From NCBI GenBank assembly GCA_021151535.1, contig JAGKXC010000117.1:1-14653 (forward strand): a DNA stretch of 14,653 nt, given 5' to 3'. This stretch comes from Sphingobacteriia bacterium. GTDB lineage: Bacteria > Bacteroidota > Bacteroidia > NS11-12g > UBA955. Of this stretch, positions 1 to 8,597 are shown piece after piece; the stretch's first letter is position 1; each line of letters begins with the position of its first letter. The notes beneath the pieces are model-generated. The model searched no databases, was not told the origin of the DNA, and saw only the letters and a program-made list of their open reading frames with translations. Position numbers and translations under genes: made by a program.

Positions 1-353
1 ACTGCTTCTATTTTAATTGTATCTAGCTTTTGAATAAATTGAGAAGCTGTTATATGTGCTTTTAAAACAATAGGGTAGATACCATCCTTGCTGAATGTAT
101 AGTTGATAATTCCAGTATTAGATTCAACCGTAGTTCCATTGTTTTCAGGGAAAATTACTGAAAAGAAATTGGCTTTATCTGCCTTCATTTCAATGGTAAC
201 TTTTCCCTTCGTAATAGTAGAATAGCTGATTGTCCAAGTTAGATTTTCTGGCAATACAACGGGATCTACCGGCTTGTCTTCACAAGCGGTAAATCCCATT
301 GTTATTACTAGAGATGCAATAAGACTCAATAACATTTTAGATGAATAATGCAT
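1..353 (-). CDS. PKD-type surface lipoprotein, N-terminal part; possible GH16-like glycanase
   Basis: This gene starts at 353 and runs off the left edge, so only the first 117 codons are present. It opens with a lipoprotein signal peptide ending in FTAC (Cys24), followed by an acidic, proline-rich linker. A single beta-rich domain follows, with PKD/Ig-like features: GIINYTFSKDGIYPIVLKA, then a closing strand near DTIKIEAV. The ATG at 335 is an in-frame alternative that would shorten the signal peptide by six residues. The stop codon of the upstream PKD lipoprotein lies three bases away, so the two are surely co-transcribed. From memory, this arrangement (lipobox, PKD-like domain, third or fourth after susCD) is common for GH16 beta-glucanases in Bacteroidota laminarin loci. 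The catalytic part is outside the window, so that function is inference. It could equally be a non-catalytic glycan-binding protein. Confidence 0.8.
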   Translation of the reverse strand, partial: MHYSSKMLLSLIASLVITMGFTACEDKPVDPVVLPENLTWTISYSTITKGKVTIEMKADKANFFSVIFPENNGTTVESNTGIINYTFSKDGIYPIVLKAHITASQFIQKLDTIKIEA

Positions 354-356
354 TGA

Positions 357-1694
357 TTATTGTTGTTTGATGTCATCTAAATAGAATGTGCCTGCATTAG
401 AAATATTCCAACCAGGGAACAATACCAAACGGTTAAAGTTGGTTGCACCTTGATCACTAAAATCAATAGAAACTTCTGTCCATTGGTTTGCAACGGTAAC
501 ATCAACGTCTTTCTCTACAAACTCAGCCGTATTGTTACTGTTTTCCATTTTTATTCTCATTGTGCCAGTAACAGGCGCATATACTTTTACTTTAATATTT
601 TTATTTGTGGTGAAATCAAATTTGTTGGTCATATTCACAAACAAGCCTGCCCAAGTTTCACTACCATGAACAGTTTCTAAAACTTTAGAACTGGTGTTGA
701 TTCCGCTTGATTGTGGGTTACTGATAATAGAATACGTACTATTTCCAAAAGTGGTAAAAGTAGGCGCGGTTCCTTCAAAATCAATTGGTAATGTATAAGT
801 TGGGTCGGAGCTTCCACCATTATCTACTGGGTAAGTATCTGGAACCAAACGTATATACCAAGCCAATTGGCTGTTGGCAGCGTCTGTGTAACGCAAGAAA
901 ATCTCATTCTCAGACATACGAACCACTTTGTAAGTGCTTACACCGGTATAATAACCGATAAATGATTTACCTGAAACAGTTAACGTTGTATCGGTACCCA
1001 TGGTTAATGTCCAATTCTGATTCAATTGATCCGCAAATGGAGCGGTGAAGTCAGTTTTGGCATTTTCAGTCGCACCAGGGAAGTTTGCTGCTTGCTTGGT
1101 GTTGATGTAAACATCGCCCTTTGTGAGTTGGTCAAAACCAAAACCTTTTAAACGAAAAACAAAGGCATCATTGTACAAACCTGTGTTGGATTTGTCCATT
1201 TTTTTTGCGGACCACCATTCGGGGTAATCACCTGCGGCTCCCGATGGATTTGGACCTACGCCCATGTGACCATCTCTGGTAGAATCAATTACCCAAGTTT
1301 TGTAACCTTTTCCAGCCGAACCACCAGTTAAAATGGTGTATAACGCATTGTTTAACAAGGTTGGATCATCTTGGTCAATGGTGATTGTTTGAGAAGAAGA
1401 AGCACTTCCACCTGAGTTGAAAACGGTGAGGGTTACAGTGTAAGTTCCTTTTAATGGGAAGGTTCCCAAAACGGTTGGTCCTTCAGCGTTTGTACCATTT
1501 CCAAAATCCCATTTTGCAATAAGATTCTTGTTTTTGGCATTGAATTCAATCACATTCGGATTGTCTGTAGTAGGAGCATAGGTAAATTCTGCATCCGCAG
1601 TGGTAGGAGCAGCGCCCAATACAGGCTCGTCCTTACAGCTTGAAATGGCCATTAGGCCAAGTCCGCTCAATAAAAGTAATTTTATGGTTTTCAT
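357..1694 (-). CDS. Surface glycan-binding lipoprotein: PKD domain, WW-type module, C-terminal CBM-like domain
   Basis: This 445-residue lipoprotein has a signal peptide with lipobox ISSC (Cys20). Three parts follow. Residues about 33-107 are a PKD domain with the typical KWDFGNGT and GTYTVTLTV signatures. Residues about 111-285 align by eye with the tandem module of the T9SS protein encoded at 5907-7187: GVGP then EWW, DAFVF, a TAPF turn, SGKSFIGYYTG, and a closing AWYIRLVP strand. Residues about 300-445 form a beta-sandwich like carbohydrate-binding modules, ending in GTFYLDDI. No glycosidase motif is visible. The gene sits 12 bases after susD and three bases before the next lipoprotein. 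By position and form it fits the surface glycan-binding protein (SusE/SGBP role) that holds polysaccharide for the SusCD transporter. The substrate is not shown; beta-1,3-glucan is my guess from domain order. Confidence 0.85.
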   Translation of the reverse strand: MKTIKLLLLSGLGLMAISSCKDEPVLGAAPTTADAEFTYAPTTDNPNVIEFNAKNKNLIAKWDFGNGTNAEGPTVLGTFPLKGTYTVTLTVFNSGGSASSSQTITIDQDDPTLLNNALYTILTGGSAGKGYKTWVIDSTRDGHMGVGPNPSGAAGDYPEWWSAKKMDKSNTGLYNDAFVFRLKGFGFDQLTKGDVYINTKQAANFPGATENAKTDFTAPFADQLNQNWTLTMGTDTTLTVSGKSFIGYYTGVSTYKVVRMSENEIFLRYTDAANSQLAWYIRLVPDTYPVDNGGSSDPTYTLPIDFEGTAPTFTTFGNSTYSIISNPQSSGINTSSKVLETVHGSETWAGLFVNMTNKFDFTTNKNIKVKVYAPVTGTMRIKMENSNNTAEFVEKDVDVTVANQWTEVSIDFSDQGATNFNRLVLFPGWNISNAGTFYLDDIKQQ

Positions 1695-1706
1695 ATTTTT
1701 TTAAAT

Positions 1707-3185
1707 TTAATAATTTGGGTTTTGAGGCCAGTTTCCACCAGCCAAATCAATTTCAATTTGAGGAATTGGGAAAAGTTCGTGTTTTCCGGCGATAAATCCG
1801 GGAATTTCCTTCGCCGCTTGATTCGTTCTAACCAAATCAAAGAAACGATGTCCTTCGCAAGCCAGTTCCAATCTGCGTTCCTTCCAGATATCGGCAACCA
1901 AATTCTGGCCAGAAGAACTGATACTCGGCATGCTAACACGGTTTCTCACTAGATTTACAAAAGTCAAAGCTTTACTTTCATCTGGCGATGATTTTCTGGC
2001 ATTGGCTTCTGCTGCCATTAATAAGACATCTGCATAGCGAATTACTTTGTAGTTTACCGGACTAGTTAAGTCGTTGTCTGGCAAGCCAATTTCTCCAATG
2101 CGTTTGATGTATTTGTTGTTGTAATAACCGGTATGTCCACCTGCACCTTTTGCGTAAGTAATATTCTTAGGATTGGGTTGTTTGGCGATAAATGCGTCGA
2201 TATCCAAAATGGTGGCATCGCGGCGAATGTCGTTAGAGGCAAAAGCATCATACAAATTTTGCGTAGGAAGGTTGTAACTGTTTCCATCGCCATAAATTGG
2301 ACCATTATATTGCCTGATTCCTTGGAATCCAGGACCCGCATTGCCCTCAAGACAAATCAAACAGCCATAACTTCCACCCTCGGTTCCAGTATATTCAACA
2401 TCGAAAACGGTTTCTTTATTACCTTCATTGGCTACAGAGAATAATGTGTTGAAGTTTGGAATAAGACTATAAATGTTTTGATCAATCACCGTTTGCAATG
2501 TAGTTGCAGCTTCATCAAATTTATCTTGGTATAAATAAACTTTTCCTAACAACGACAATGCAGCGCCTTTGGTGATTCTGCCTTTTTCGCTAGCCGTCCA
2601 ATCCAAGATTGACGCCGCATAAGCCAAATCTTTCTCTATTTGGGCATATACTGCAGATTTTGGAGTACGCTCCACTTTGGTTACCTCATCGGCGCCCAAT
2701 CTTTTATCAACGATCAATGGAACATCGCCAAAAAACTTCACCAACTCAAAGTAATAAAATGCACGTAAGAATGAAGCTTGGGCCAATATTTGGTCTTTTC
2801 CTGCGAAATCTATTTTGTTTTTATTTTCCATAATGAAATTCACGCGGGTTATGCCGGCATAATTCCATCTGAAAACATTTCTTAATTCTTGGTTTACAGC
2901 AACATGGCTCATGTTGTCTATTTCGTGTAAACCTTTTGTGTCTGTTACACTTTCCCCACCTGCAATGGTGTTGTCTGATGCGATTTCACCAATCCAAACA
3001 GAAACAAATGAACCCTGCAACAAATCATAAGCGCCAACCAAAGCTCGCTGATAATCAACAGGAGTATTGAAGAAGTTGTCTGCGTCTTGGGTATACGCAG
3101 GCGCTACGTCTAAGTATTTTTCGCAACCAAATTGAGGCAAAAGCATCAATAAAGAAGCGAGACTGATAATTACAAATTTTTTCAT
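1707..3185 (-). CDS. susD: SusD/RagB-family nutrient-binding outer membrane lipoprotein
   Basis: This 492-residue protein starts with a lipoprotein signal peptide (lipobox QFGC, Cys21) and continues with the family's CEKYLDVAP opening. The family's helical TPR-like core is visible, with RAFYYFELVKFFGDVPL, a TKGAALSLLGKVYLYQ helix, and the C-terminal KVIRYADVLLMAAEA and WKERRLELACEGHRFFDL motifs. It ends with the usual FPIPQIEIDL segment. The length is normal for SusD proteins. SusD is the surface lid that closes on the SusC barrel and captures oligosaccharide. Only one base separates the susC stop from this start, as expected for a translationally linked pair. The reading frame is intact even though its partner susC is broken. 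The symbol denotes the family only; this is not the starch protein. Confidence 0.95.
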   Translation of the reverse strand: MKKFVIISLASLLMLLPQFGCEKYLDVAPAYTQDADNFFNTPVDYQRALVGAYDLLQGSFVSVWIGEIASDNTIAGGESVTDTKGLHEIDNMSHVAVNQELRNVFRWNYAGITRVNFIMENKNKIDFAGKDQILAQASFLRAFYYFELVKFFGDVPLIVDKRLGADEVTKVERTPKSAVYAQIEKDLAYAASILDWTASEKGRITKGAALSLLGKVYLYQDKFDEAATTLQTVIDQNIYSLIPNFNTLFSVANEGNKETVFDVEYTGTEGGSYGCLICLEGNAGPGFQGIRQYNGPIYGDGNSYNLPTQNLYDAFASNDIRRDATILDIDAFIAKQPNPKNITYAKGAGGHTGYYNNKYIKRIGEIGLPDNDLTSPVNYKVIRYADVLLMAAEANARKSSPDESKALTFVNLVRNRVSMPSISSSGQNLVADIWKERRLELACEGHRFFDLVRTNQAAKEIPGFIAGKHELFPIPQIEIDLAGGNWPQNPNY

Positions 3186-3186
3186 G

Positions 3187-5837
3187 TTAAAAACGGATAG
3201 AAAAACCTAACATAATTGATCTAGCTTGGGGATAGAAACCATTGTCGATTCCCGCTCCCAAAGCTCCACCAACAGAACCTAAATCTGGGTCGTAACCCAT
3301 GTATTTTGTGAAAGTGTATATATTGTTTCCTGACAAATAAATTCTCAATCCAGAAAGTTTTAATCTTTCTAACGATTTGCCTTTCAATGAATAACCAATT
3401 TGAATGTTTCTGATTCTCAAGAAAGATCCATCTTCAACATAGTAATCGGAAAATACATTGTTTCTGGTTAACGCAGTTGTTAATCTTGGATTTTCATTGG
3501 TGGTACCAGGGCCTGTCCAACGGTTGATATTATAAGAAAGCATGTTTGCATAAGGCTGTTGCCTTTCGTAGTTTCTTACTATTTTCTGACCCAAAGCAGT
3601 ATATAATTGCATAGAAATATCCCATCCTTTTTTAGAAATGCTTAGGTTGTAACCTGCAGTAAATTTAGGAATGGGCGATCCAAGTATTTTTTTATCGCTA
3701 TCGTCTGAGAAGCTAATTACGCCATCGCCATTGATATCTTTGAAACGAAAATCACCTGGCTTTGCCCCTTCTTGTTTTACGGGCGATTGGTCAATTTCGG
3801 CTTGAGTTTGGAATACGCCATCTGTTTGATAACCCATAAAGAATCCAATGGGATATCCTTTTTGGAAACGAGATGCAACACTACCGCCAACGCCAAATGC
3901 AGCACCTGGGATATAATCCACACCACTTGGAATACTCAGAACCAAGTTCTTCAGGTAAGCGGCATTGAATCCCATAGCAATATTCCATTTGTTTTTAAGT
4001 GCTTTTTGATATTGTACGTCCAATTCGAAACCTGTATTTGAAACGTTTCCTGCGTTGATGATTGGCGGGTAACTTCCAGCGCCAGCAGTTCCTAAAATAC
4101 CCGATACATCGGGTTGGAAAAGTAAGTCTTTTGTGTTTTTAATGAAATAGTTCATCGTGGCAGTGATACGTTTGCCAATGCTTAAATCTAAACCAGCATT
4201 GAACTGACGTGTAGTTTCCCATTTCAAATCTGGGTTACTCGCTCTACCAATTGCCACGCCTTTTACAATGATATCGTTGAATACATAGTCGCCTTCACCG
4301 TTCAACAATCCACGGTAAGCGAAATTGTCAATTTGGTCGTTACCACTCACACCATAACTTAATCTCAATTTAGCTGTTCTCATCCAACTGATATTGTAAA
4401 AGTCTTCTTCAGAAATGATCCATGAGCCTGAAAGGGTAGGGAACCAACCCCAGCGGGCATTAGGACCAAATTTGCTGGATCCATCTCTACGAATAATTCC
4501 AGATAAAAAGTACTTGTTTCTTAAGTTGTATTCAGTTCTTACAAAAGCAGATAGCAATCTCTCGGTAAACTGCCAAGAATAAACATTGTTTAAATAACCA
4601 CCTGGCGCTAAGTTGGCAGAAATATCCGCGTAATCCAATGAGTTGTTAGGAATGTTATAAGCGGTACCACCCAAGTAGTTGCCACGTCTTTGGAAAACGG
4701 ATAAACCAGCTGTGGTTTTCAGTTTTTTACCACCCTTCCACTCTTTGCTGTGATTCAAAAATGATTCGAAGTTCAAATCAGTATATGTTGCTCTGCCCTC
4801 TGATACAGATGCACCGCGATCAATCTTTGTTCCCGGGGCGATTTCCACTGTACTAGGATCTAAATTTTCATTAATTGCTGTGTTTTGAGCTTTGCCAGGA
4901 CCAAACCAAACTAAGGGAGAAAATACCTTGTTGTCAACCAAAGCAAAATTATAGTTGAAACGATTGGTGAAAGTTAGGTTCTTATTAATATCGGCAGATA
5001 ATTCCTGCTTGCCCACGAATTTGTTAACCCAAGCCCAGTTAAATGTGTTTTCAATTTGAGCAAATGGGTTAATTATATCGCTTACTTCTTCCAAATAAGA
5101 GTATTTTCCATTTGAATTTTTTATTGGGTCTGTTGGGAAAGCATTGATGGTGTTGTATAAAACACTACCAATACCATTTTCTTGTAAAGCTGAACGCTTT
5201 TCATTGGTAAATAAAAATACATTGCTGTAACGCCATTTGTCTGATAACTTGGTGTCGAAGTTAACACGACCGTTTAAGTTAATAAATCCAGTTTTTTTGA
5301 AGTTTGTTGAATGCCTGTAAATCCTGAAATTTCCCACTTAGGCGCAGATTTTAACAATCCTTTTTTGGTTTCAACGATGATTACACCGTTTGCCGCTCGA
5401 ACACCATAAATACCAGCAGTTGCATCTTTTAATACGTTAATAGACGCAATGTCGTTTGGGTTTAACGCATTAAGCCCATCGCTGTCGTAAACTACACCGT
5501 CTACCAAAATCAAGGGGTCATTATCGCCAAATGTACTTAGACCCCTAATTCTAATACTCGCTGTACCTCCAGGAGATCCCGAATTGGTGCTAACAACCAC
5601 ACCTGGGATTTGACCTTGTAAGGCTTGGTCCATTCGCGGAATGTTTAATTTTTCTAAATCTTGGCCTTTTATGGATGAATTGGCGCCGGTAAATTCTTTC
5701 TTTGAAGCTTTACCATAACCAATTACAACCACTTCATCCATTTTATCCACTTGGCCCGTATCTTGGCTTGTTTGGCCCATTAAGGGTGCAGTGCCAAAAG
5801 CACATATCATCCCAGTTAGTTTCAAGATTTTTTGCAT
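3187..5837 (-). pseudogene. susC: SusC/RagA-family TonB-dependent transporter, frameshifted with internal deletion
   Basis: Two reading frames together encode most of a SusC transporter. The first frame (5837 down to 5274, 187 codons) has a signal peptide, a TonB-box-like EVVVIGYG at residues 35-42, and a full plug domain including LVDGVVYDSDG and INVLKDATAGIYG. It runs into ISGFTGIQQTSKKLDLL and then stops. The second frame carries the barrel: GRVNFDTKLSDKW, WGWFPTLSGSW, a calcium-loop-like DINGDGVISFSDD, and a C-terminal Phe (IMLGFSIRF). It is open from a GTG at 5337, which I regard as artefactual. In intact homologues roughly 100 residues lie between KKLDLL and the GRVNFD strand. Here they are missing, so a simple indel does not explain the break. 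The usual carboxypeptidase-regulatory-like domain ahead of the TonB box is also absent. As sequenced, no functional transporter is made. An assembly error at the junction is the main alternative. Confidence 0.85.
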
Positions 5838-5857
5838 AAATGATTTTTTAAATGTAG

Positions 5858-5886
5858 AAAAAAGGGGGTGATGCCACCCCCTTTTT
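5858..5886 (-). terminator. Intrinsic terminator between the T9SS protein gene and susC
   Basis: On the minus strand a perfect 7-bp stem, GGGGGTG/CACCCCC, closes a four-base GCAT loop and is followed by six Ts. It is flanked by As, so A-T pairs extend the stem. It lies 20 bases after the stop of the T9SS gene and ends 20 bases before the susC ATG. No convincing promoter fits between it and susC; TACATTTA at 5849-5856 is one base off the -7 consensus, but there is no -33 element. susC would therefore depend on readthrough. The T-run plus GC stem supports minus-strand termination, and the A-run on the other side makes it potentially bidirectional. Confidence 0.85.
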
Positions 5887-5906
5887 CTTAAACCTATTGA
5901 AGTCGT

Positions 5907-7187
5907 TTATTTTTTAACGAAACGCTCAACAACTGTACCTTGTTCAGTTTCTACAGAAACCAAATAAGTGCCAGTTGTTAAGTTATTTGTAGAAATAGTT
6001 GCTTTGGTAGCATGAATATTCAATTGCTCAATAACTTGGCCAGTTAATGCCATGATTTTAACACTTGAAATCTTAATACCATTTTTCATGTTGATTTGGA
6101 AATCAGCACTACTTGGGTTAGGATAAATCTCCATGTTAGATGCATTTACCGCATTTAATTTGTTTGCAGGCTCAGTAGTCTTCTCAAATTCAAAATGCCA
6201 GTATCCGCTGCCAATTGATATATCAACTAACATAGTGTCTGCATTGATAGAAGCTTCGTAAACGATTGTGTCTTTTGCATTTGCAGGAGCACTTAATTCG
6301 CCACCATTGTAAACTTTGGCCAATCCTAAAAATGAACCTTTACCAATCAAAGTGATTGTTCCTTTGTCTTTATCTGCAACCCATTTGCCGGCAGTGCTTC
6401 CATCATGCGGCGCTACAGGAGTTCCACAAGCAAAAGAACCTCCTTGCCATCCTTCTAGGAAGGTAGAACCTTGCATGATGTTGTTGAAAGAACCGTCTGA
6501 GTTGAATTTGAAAATATCGTCGTACTGACAAGCACGAACACCAGAAATTTCAGCGGTTGGAACTGTCCACCAAGCGTAATCGCCCTTAGCAGGACCTACA
6601 GCCAATGAAGTACCAACTGGTCTCAATTTCCACAAACCGGTTGGATCCAAAGCAGGCATTTGCTTCTTCAATTCAAAGTGCCAGTAGCCACCAGAAATTG
6701 CGATATCCAACAACATTGAGTTGCCGTTTAATGTAACATCATAAACAATTGAATCTTTTGCATCATTCACGCTAGACAATTCACCACCGTTGTAAGCTTT
6801 TGGTAATCCCAAGAAAGCACCTTTGCCGTAAATTGTAATTGTATTATTGGTAGCATTGTATTTCCAAGTAGCAGAAGCTGAACCGTCAAATGGAGCTACA
6901 GGAGTTCCACAAGCAAAAGAACCACCTTGCCAACCTTCTAGGAAGGTAGAACCTTGCATTTTGTTTTGGAATGTGCCATTCGCATTAAAAACGAATTCAT
7001 CGTCGAACTGACAAGTTCTAGCACCAGTGATTTCTGCAGCTGGAACTTTCCACCATCCATAATCGCCCTTTGCAGGACCTACAGCAAGTGCAGTTTCAAC
7101 CGGAGCTAATGTCCAGGTGCCCGCAATTTGAGAAAAACCAACACCCATCAAAGCGCCAGTCATTAATAAAGTAGTAATCTTCTTCAT
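5907..7187 (-). CDS. T9SS-exported protein with two tandem WW/CGTP modules
   Basis: This 426-residue protein has a signal peptide of about 20 residues. Two copies of one module follow (about 21-175 and 182-336, offset 161 residues), then a C-terminal type IX sorting domain (about 348-426) with MEIYPNPSS and GTYLVSVETEQG. Each module has a GxWxLxP opening, AVGPAKGDYxWW, a CQ(F/Y)DD strand, LEGWQGGSFACGTPVAP, GKGxFLGL, YNGGEL and a closing GYWHFEFE strand. Each also has two Cys (C59/C93 and C220/C254), placed for a disulfide. No glycosidase residues stand out, so surface glycan binding is the likely role. I recall similar modules in secreted Bacteroidota proteins next to SusCD pairs but cannot name a family. 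The gene has its own promoter-like element and terminator, so it may be made at higher levels than the downstream transporter. Confidence 0.9.
   Translation of the reverse strand: MKKITTLLMTGALMGVGFSQIAGTWTLAPVETALAVGPAKGDYGWWKVPAAEITGARTCQFDDEFVFNANGTFQNKMQGSTFLEGWQGGSFACGTPVAPFDGSASATWKYNATNNTITIYGKGAFLGLPKAYNGGELSSVNDAKDSIVYDVTLNGNSMLLDIAISGGYWHFELKKQMPALDPTGLWKLRPVGTSLAVGPAKGDYAWWTVPTAEISGVRACQYDDIFKFNSDGSFNNIMQGSTFLEGWQGGSFACGTPVAPHDGSTAGKWVADKDKGTITLIGKGSFLGLAKVYNGGELSAPANAKDTIVYEASINADTMLVDISIGSGYWHFEFEKTTEPANKLNAVNASNMEIYPNPSSADFQINMKNGIKISSVKIMALTGQVIEQLNIHATKATISTNNLTTGTYLVSVETEQGTVVERFVKK
6180..6644 (-). repeat. Module copy 2 (residues 182-336 of the T9SS protein)
   Basis: This is the second copy of the module. 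The two-Cys pattern, the WW dipeptide and the GKG-FLGL segment are kept, while linker positions and the APFDG/APHDG turn differ from copy 1. A related, more distant third copy lies in the PKD lipoprotein at 357-1694. Confidence 0.85.
6663..7127 (-). repeat. Module copy 1 (residues 21-175 of the T9SS protein)
   Basis: This is the first copy of the intragenic duplication. It matches copy 2 at a fixed 483-base offset. The best-conserved core, 6892-6959, differs from 6409-6476 at only three of 68 bases by my count, whereas the flanks are clearly diverged. Confidence 0.85.
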
Positions 7188-7206
7188 ATAGTAATTGTTT
7201 AGTTTT

Positions 7207-7214
7207 CAAATATA
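7207..7214 (-). promoter_or_regulatory. -7 promoter element of the T9SS protein gene
   Basis: On the minus strand this reads TATATTTG, an exact match to the Bacteroidota -7 consensus TAnnTTTG, 19 bases before the ATG. No TTG lies at the expected -33 distance; the nearest is at 7244-7246, about 29 bases upstream and too far. A weak -33 would fit a promoter that needs an activator, as is usual for glycan loci. The rest of the 7215-7394 intergenic stretch is AT-rich and I see no gene in it. Confidence 0.55.
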
Positions 7215-7394
7215 GAAATTTCTCCCAGTTATAGTAAAAAATACAATAACTTTTTTTTAATAATCCAAATGTTTAACTTTATGATTGATAAAGATAAACA
7301 AGCGACATGCGGATTTTTTCACTGTGTGAAAGCCATTGATAATGGAACTAAATTTTCATTAAGTAAGGTTGTTTTACTTTGATGTTTTAAAATT

Positions 7395-7423
7395 AAAAAG
7401 GGCGATACACGCATCGCCCTTTC
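7395..7423 (-). terminator. Intrinsic terminator of metK
   Basis: On the minus strand AAGGGCGAT pairs with ATCGCCCTT around a six-base GCGTGT loop, and the 3' arm runs into TTTTT followed by AATTTT. It begins about 26 bases after the metK stop. It separates metK from the downstream glycan locus. Confidence 0.85.
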
Positions 7424-7448
7424 TAAAAAAATGCTATTTCTATCAGTT

Positions 7449-8594
7449 TTAGTTAAAATATGAATGTAACACCGCCAATTTTTCTGGGTCTAAAACTTCC
7501 CAGGGGAACTTAGGGTTACCAAAATGACCATATTGAGCAGTGGGGTAGTAAATGGGTTTTTTTAACTGCAGTTGCTCGATAATGTCGTTTGGTTTCGTAG
7601 GGAAAAGCTCGAAAATTAACGGAATAAGTTGCGTTAAATTGCATCTCTCGGTTCCTTGCCCATCGATGAAAATCGAAGTGGGTTCACTCACGCCAATGGC
7701 ATAGGATAACTGAACTGTACAACGTTCCGCTAAACCTGCTGCTACCAAATGTTTTGCGATATATCTGGCGGCATAAGCGGCACTGCGATCTACCTTACTG
7801 GGGTCTTTACCTGAAAATGCCCCGCCTCCATGTGGACATATTCCACCGTACGTATCAACCACGATTTTTCTGCCCGTTAAACCTGTATCTCCGTGTGGAC
7901 CGCCAATTGTGAAGCTGCCAGATGGATTTATGTAGTATTTGGGCACTTGAATTTTTAACCAATCGCCCAAAATTGGATTGATTACTTGTTGAATAATAGA
8001 TTTTTGTAGTTCATCTTGGGAAATTGTTTCATCGTGTTGGGTAGATACTACCACGGTTTCAATAGACGCTGGTTTGCCGTTTTCATAACGAATACTAACT
8101 TGAGATTTGGCATCAGGACGCAACCATGGTAAAATATGATGATTCCTAAAATCATGAAGTAATTTTAAAATTTCTTGGGAAATTACCAATGCCAAGGGCA
8201 TCAACTGTGGTGTGTCGTTGCAAGCATAACCAAACATAATTCCTTGATCGCCCGCTCCACCATCCACAACACTTTCAAAGATTTCTCTGCTTTGAGTATG
8301 CAGTAAATTTTCGTAAGTAGCGGTATGTAAATTAAAGCCCACCTGGTTGTTGTTGTAGCCAATTCTATCCAAAACTTGTTTGGCAATGGCAATGGCATCT
8401 ACTTCGGCATTGGATGTGATTTCGCCAGCAATAACCAATCGATTGGTTGTGATTAGGCACTCACAAGCCACTTTCGCATGGGGGTCTTGCGCCAAATAAG
8501 CATCTAAAATGGCATCGGAAATTTGATCGGCTAATTTGTCGGGATGACCAGCAGAAACGGATTCACTGGTGAATGAATAATGGTTTTTTGACAT
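7449..8594 (-). CDS. metK: S-adenosylmethionine synthetase (methionine adenosyltransferase)
   Basis: This cytosolic enzyme makes SAM from ATP and methionine. The 381-residue product matches the usual bacterial MetK length (about 384). Family motifs are all present: SAGHPDKLADQISDAIL at 14-30 with the catalytic His17 and metal-binding Asp19, GAGDQGIMFGYA at 113-124, GGPHGDTGLTGRK at 231-243, and the P-loop-like GGGAFSGKDPSKVD at 256-269. The frame is open for 40 more codons to an ATG at 8714, but that stretch resembles no MetK N-terminus and corresponds to structured leader RNA. I therefore place the start at 8594 (MSKNHYSF). The gene has its own promoter at 8870-8899, a long leader and its own terminator, so it is probably a single-gene transcript. 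Control by SAM through the leader is inference. Confidence 0.97.
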   Translation of the reverse strand: MSKNHYSFTSESVSAGHPDKLADQISDAILDAYLAQDPHAKVACECLITTNRLVIAGEITSNAEVDAIAIAKQVLDRIGYNNNQVGFNLHTATYENLLHTQSREIFESVVDGGAGDQGIMFGYACNDTPQLMPLALVISQEILKLLHDFRNHHILPWLRPDAKSQVSIRYENGKPASIETVVVSTQHDETISQDELQKSIIQQVINPILGDWLKIQVPKYYINPSGSFTIGGPHGDTGLTGRKIVVDTYGGICPHGGGAFSGKDPSKVDRSAAYAARYIAKHLVAAGLAERCTVQLSYAIGVSEPTSIFIDGQGTERCNLTQLIPLIFELFPTKPNDIIEQLQLKKPIYYPTAQYGHFGNPKFPWEVLDPEKLAVLHSYFN

Positions 8595-8597
8595 GAT

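Noticed and set aside
5335..5337. GTG at 5337 as the true start of a separate barrel-only protein
   Set aside because: The first residues have no signal peptide and are an out-of-frame reading of the plug region; the barrel frame is a fragment of susC.
7281..7382. 33-codon plus-strand open frame in the metK/T9SS intergenic region
   Set aside because: It has no promoter, no family resemblance and no membrane or signal features; length is within chance in AT-rich DNA.
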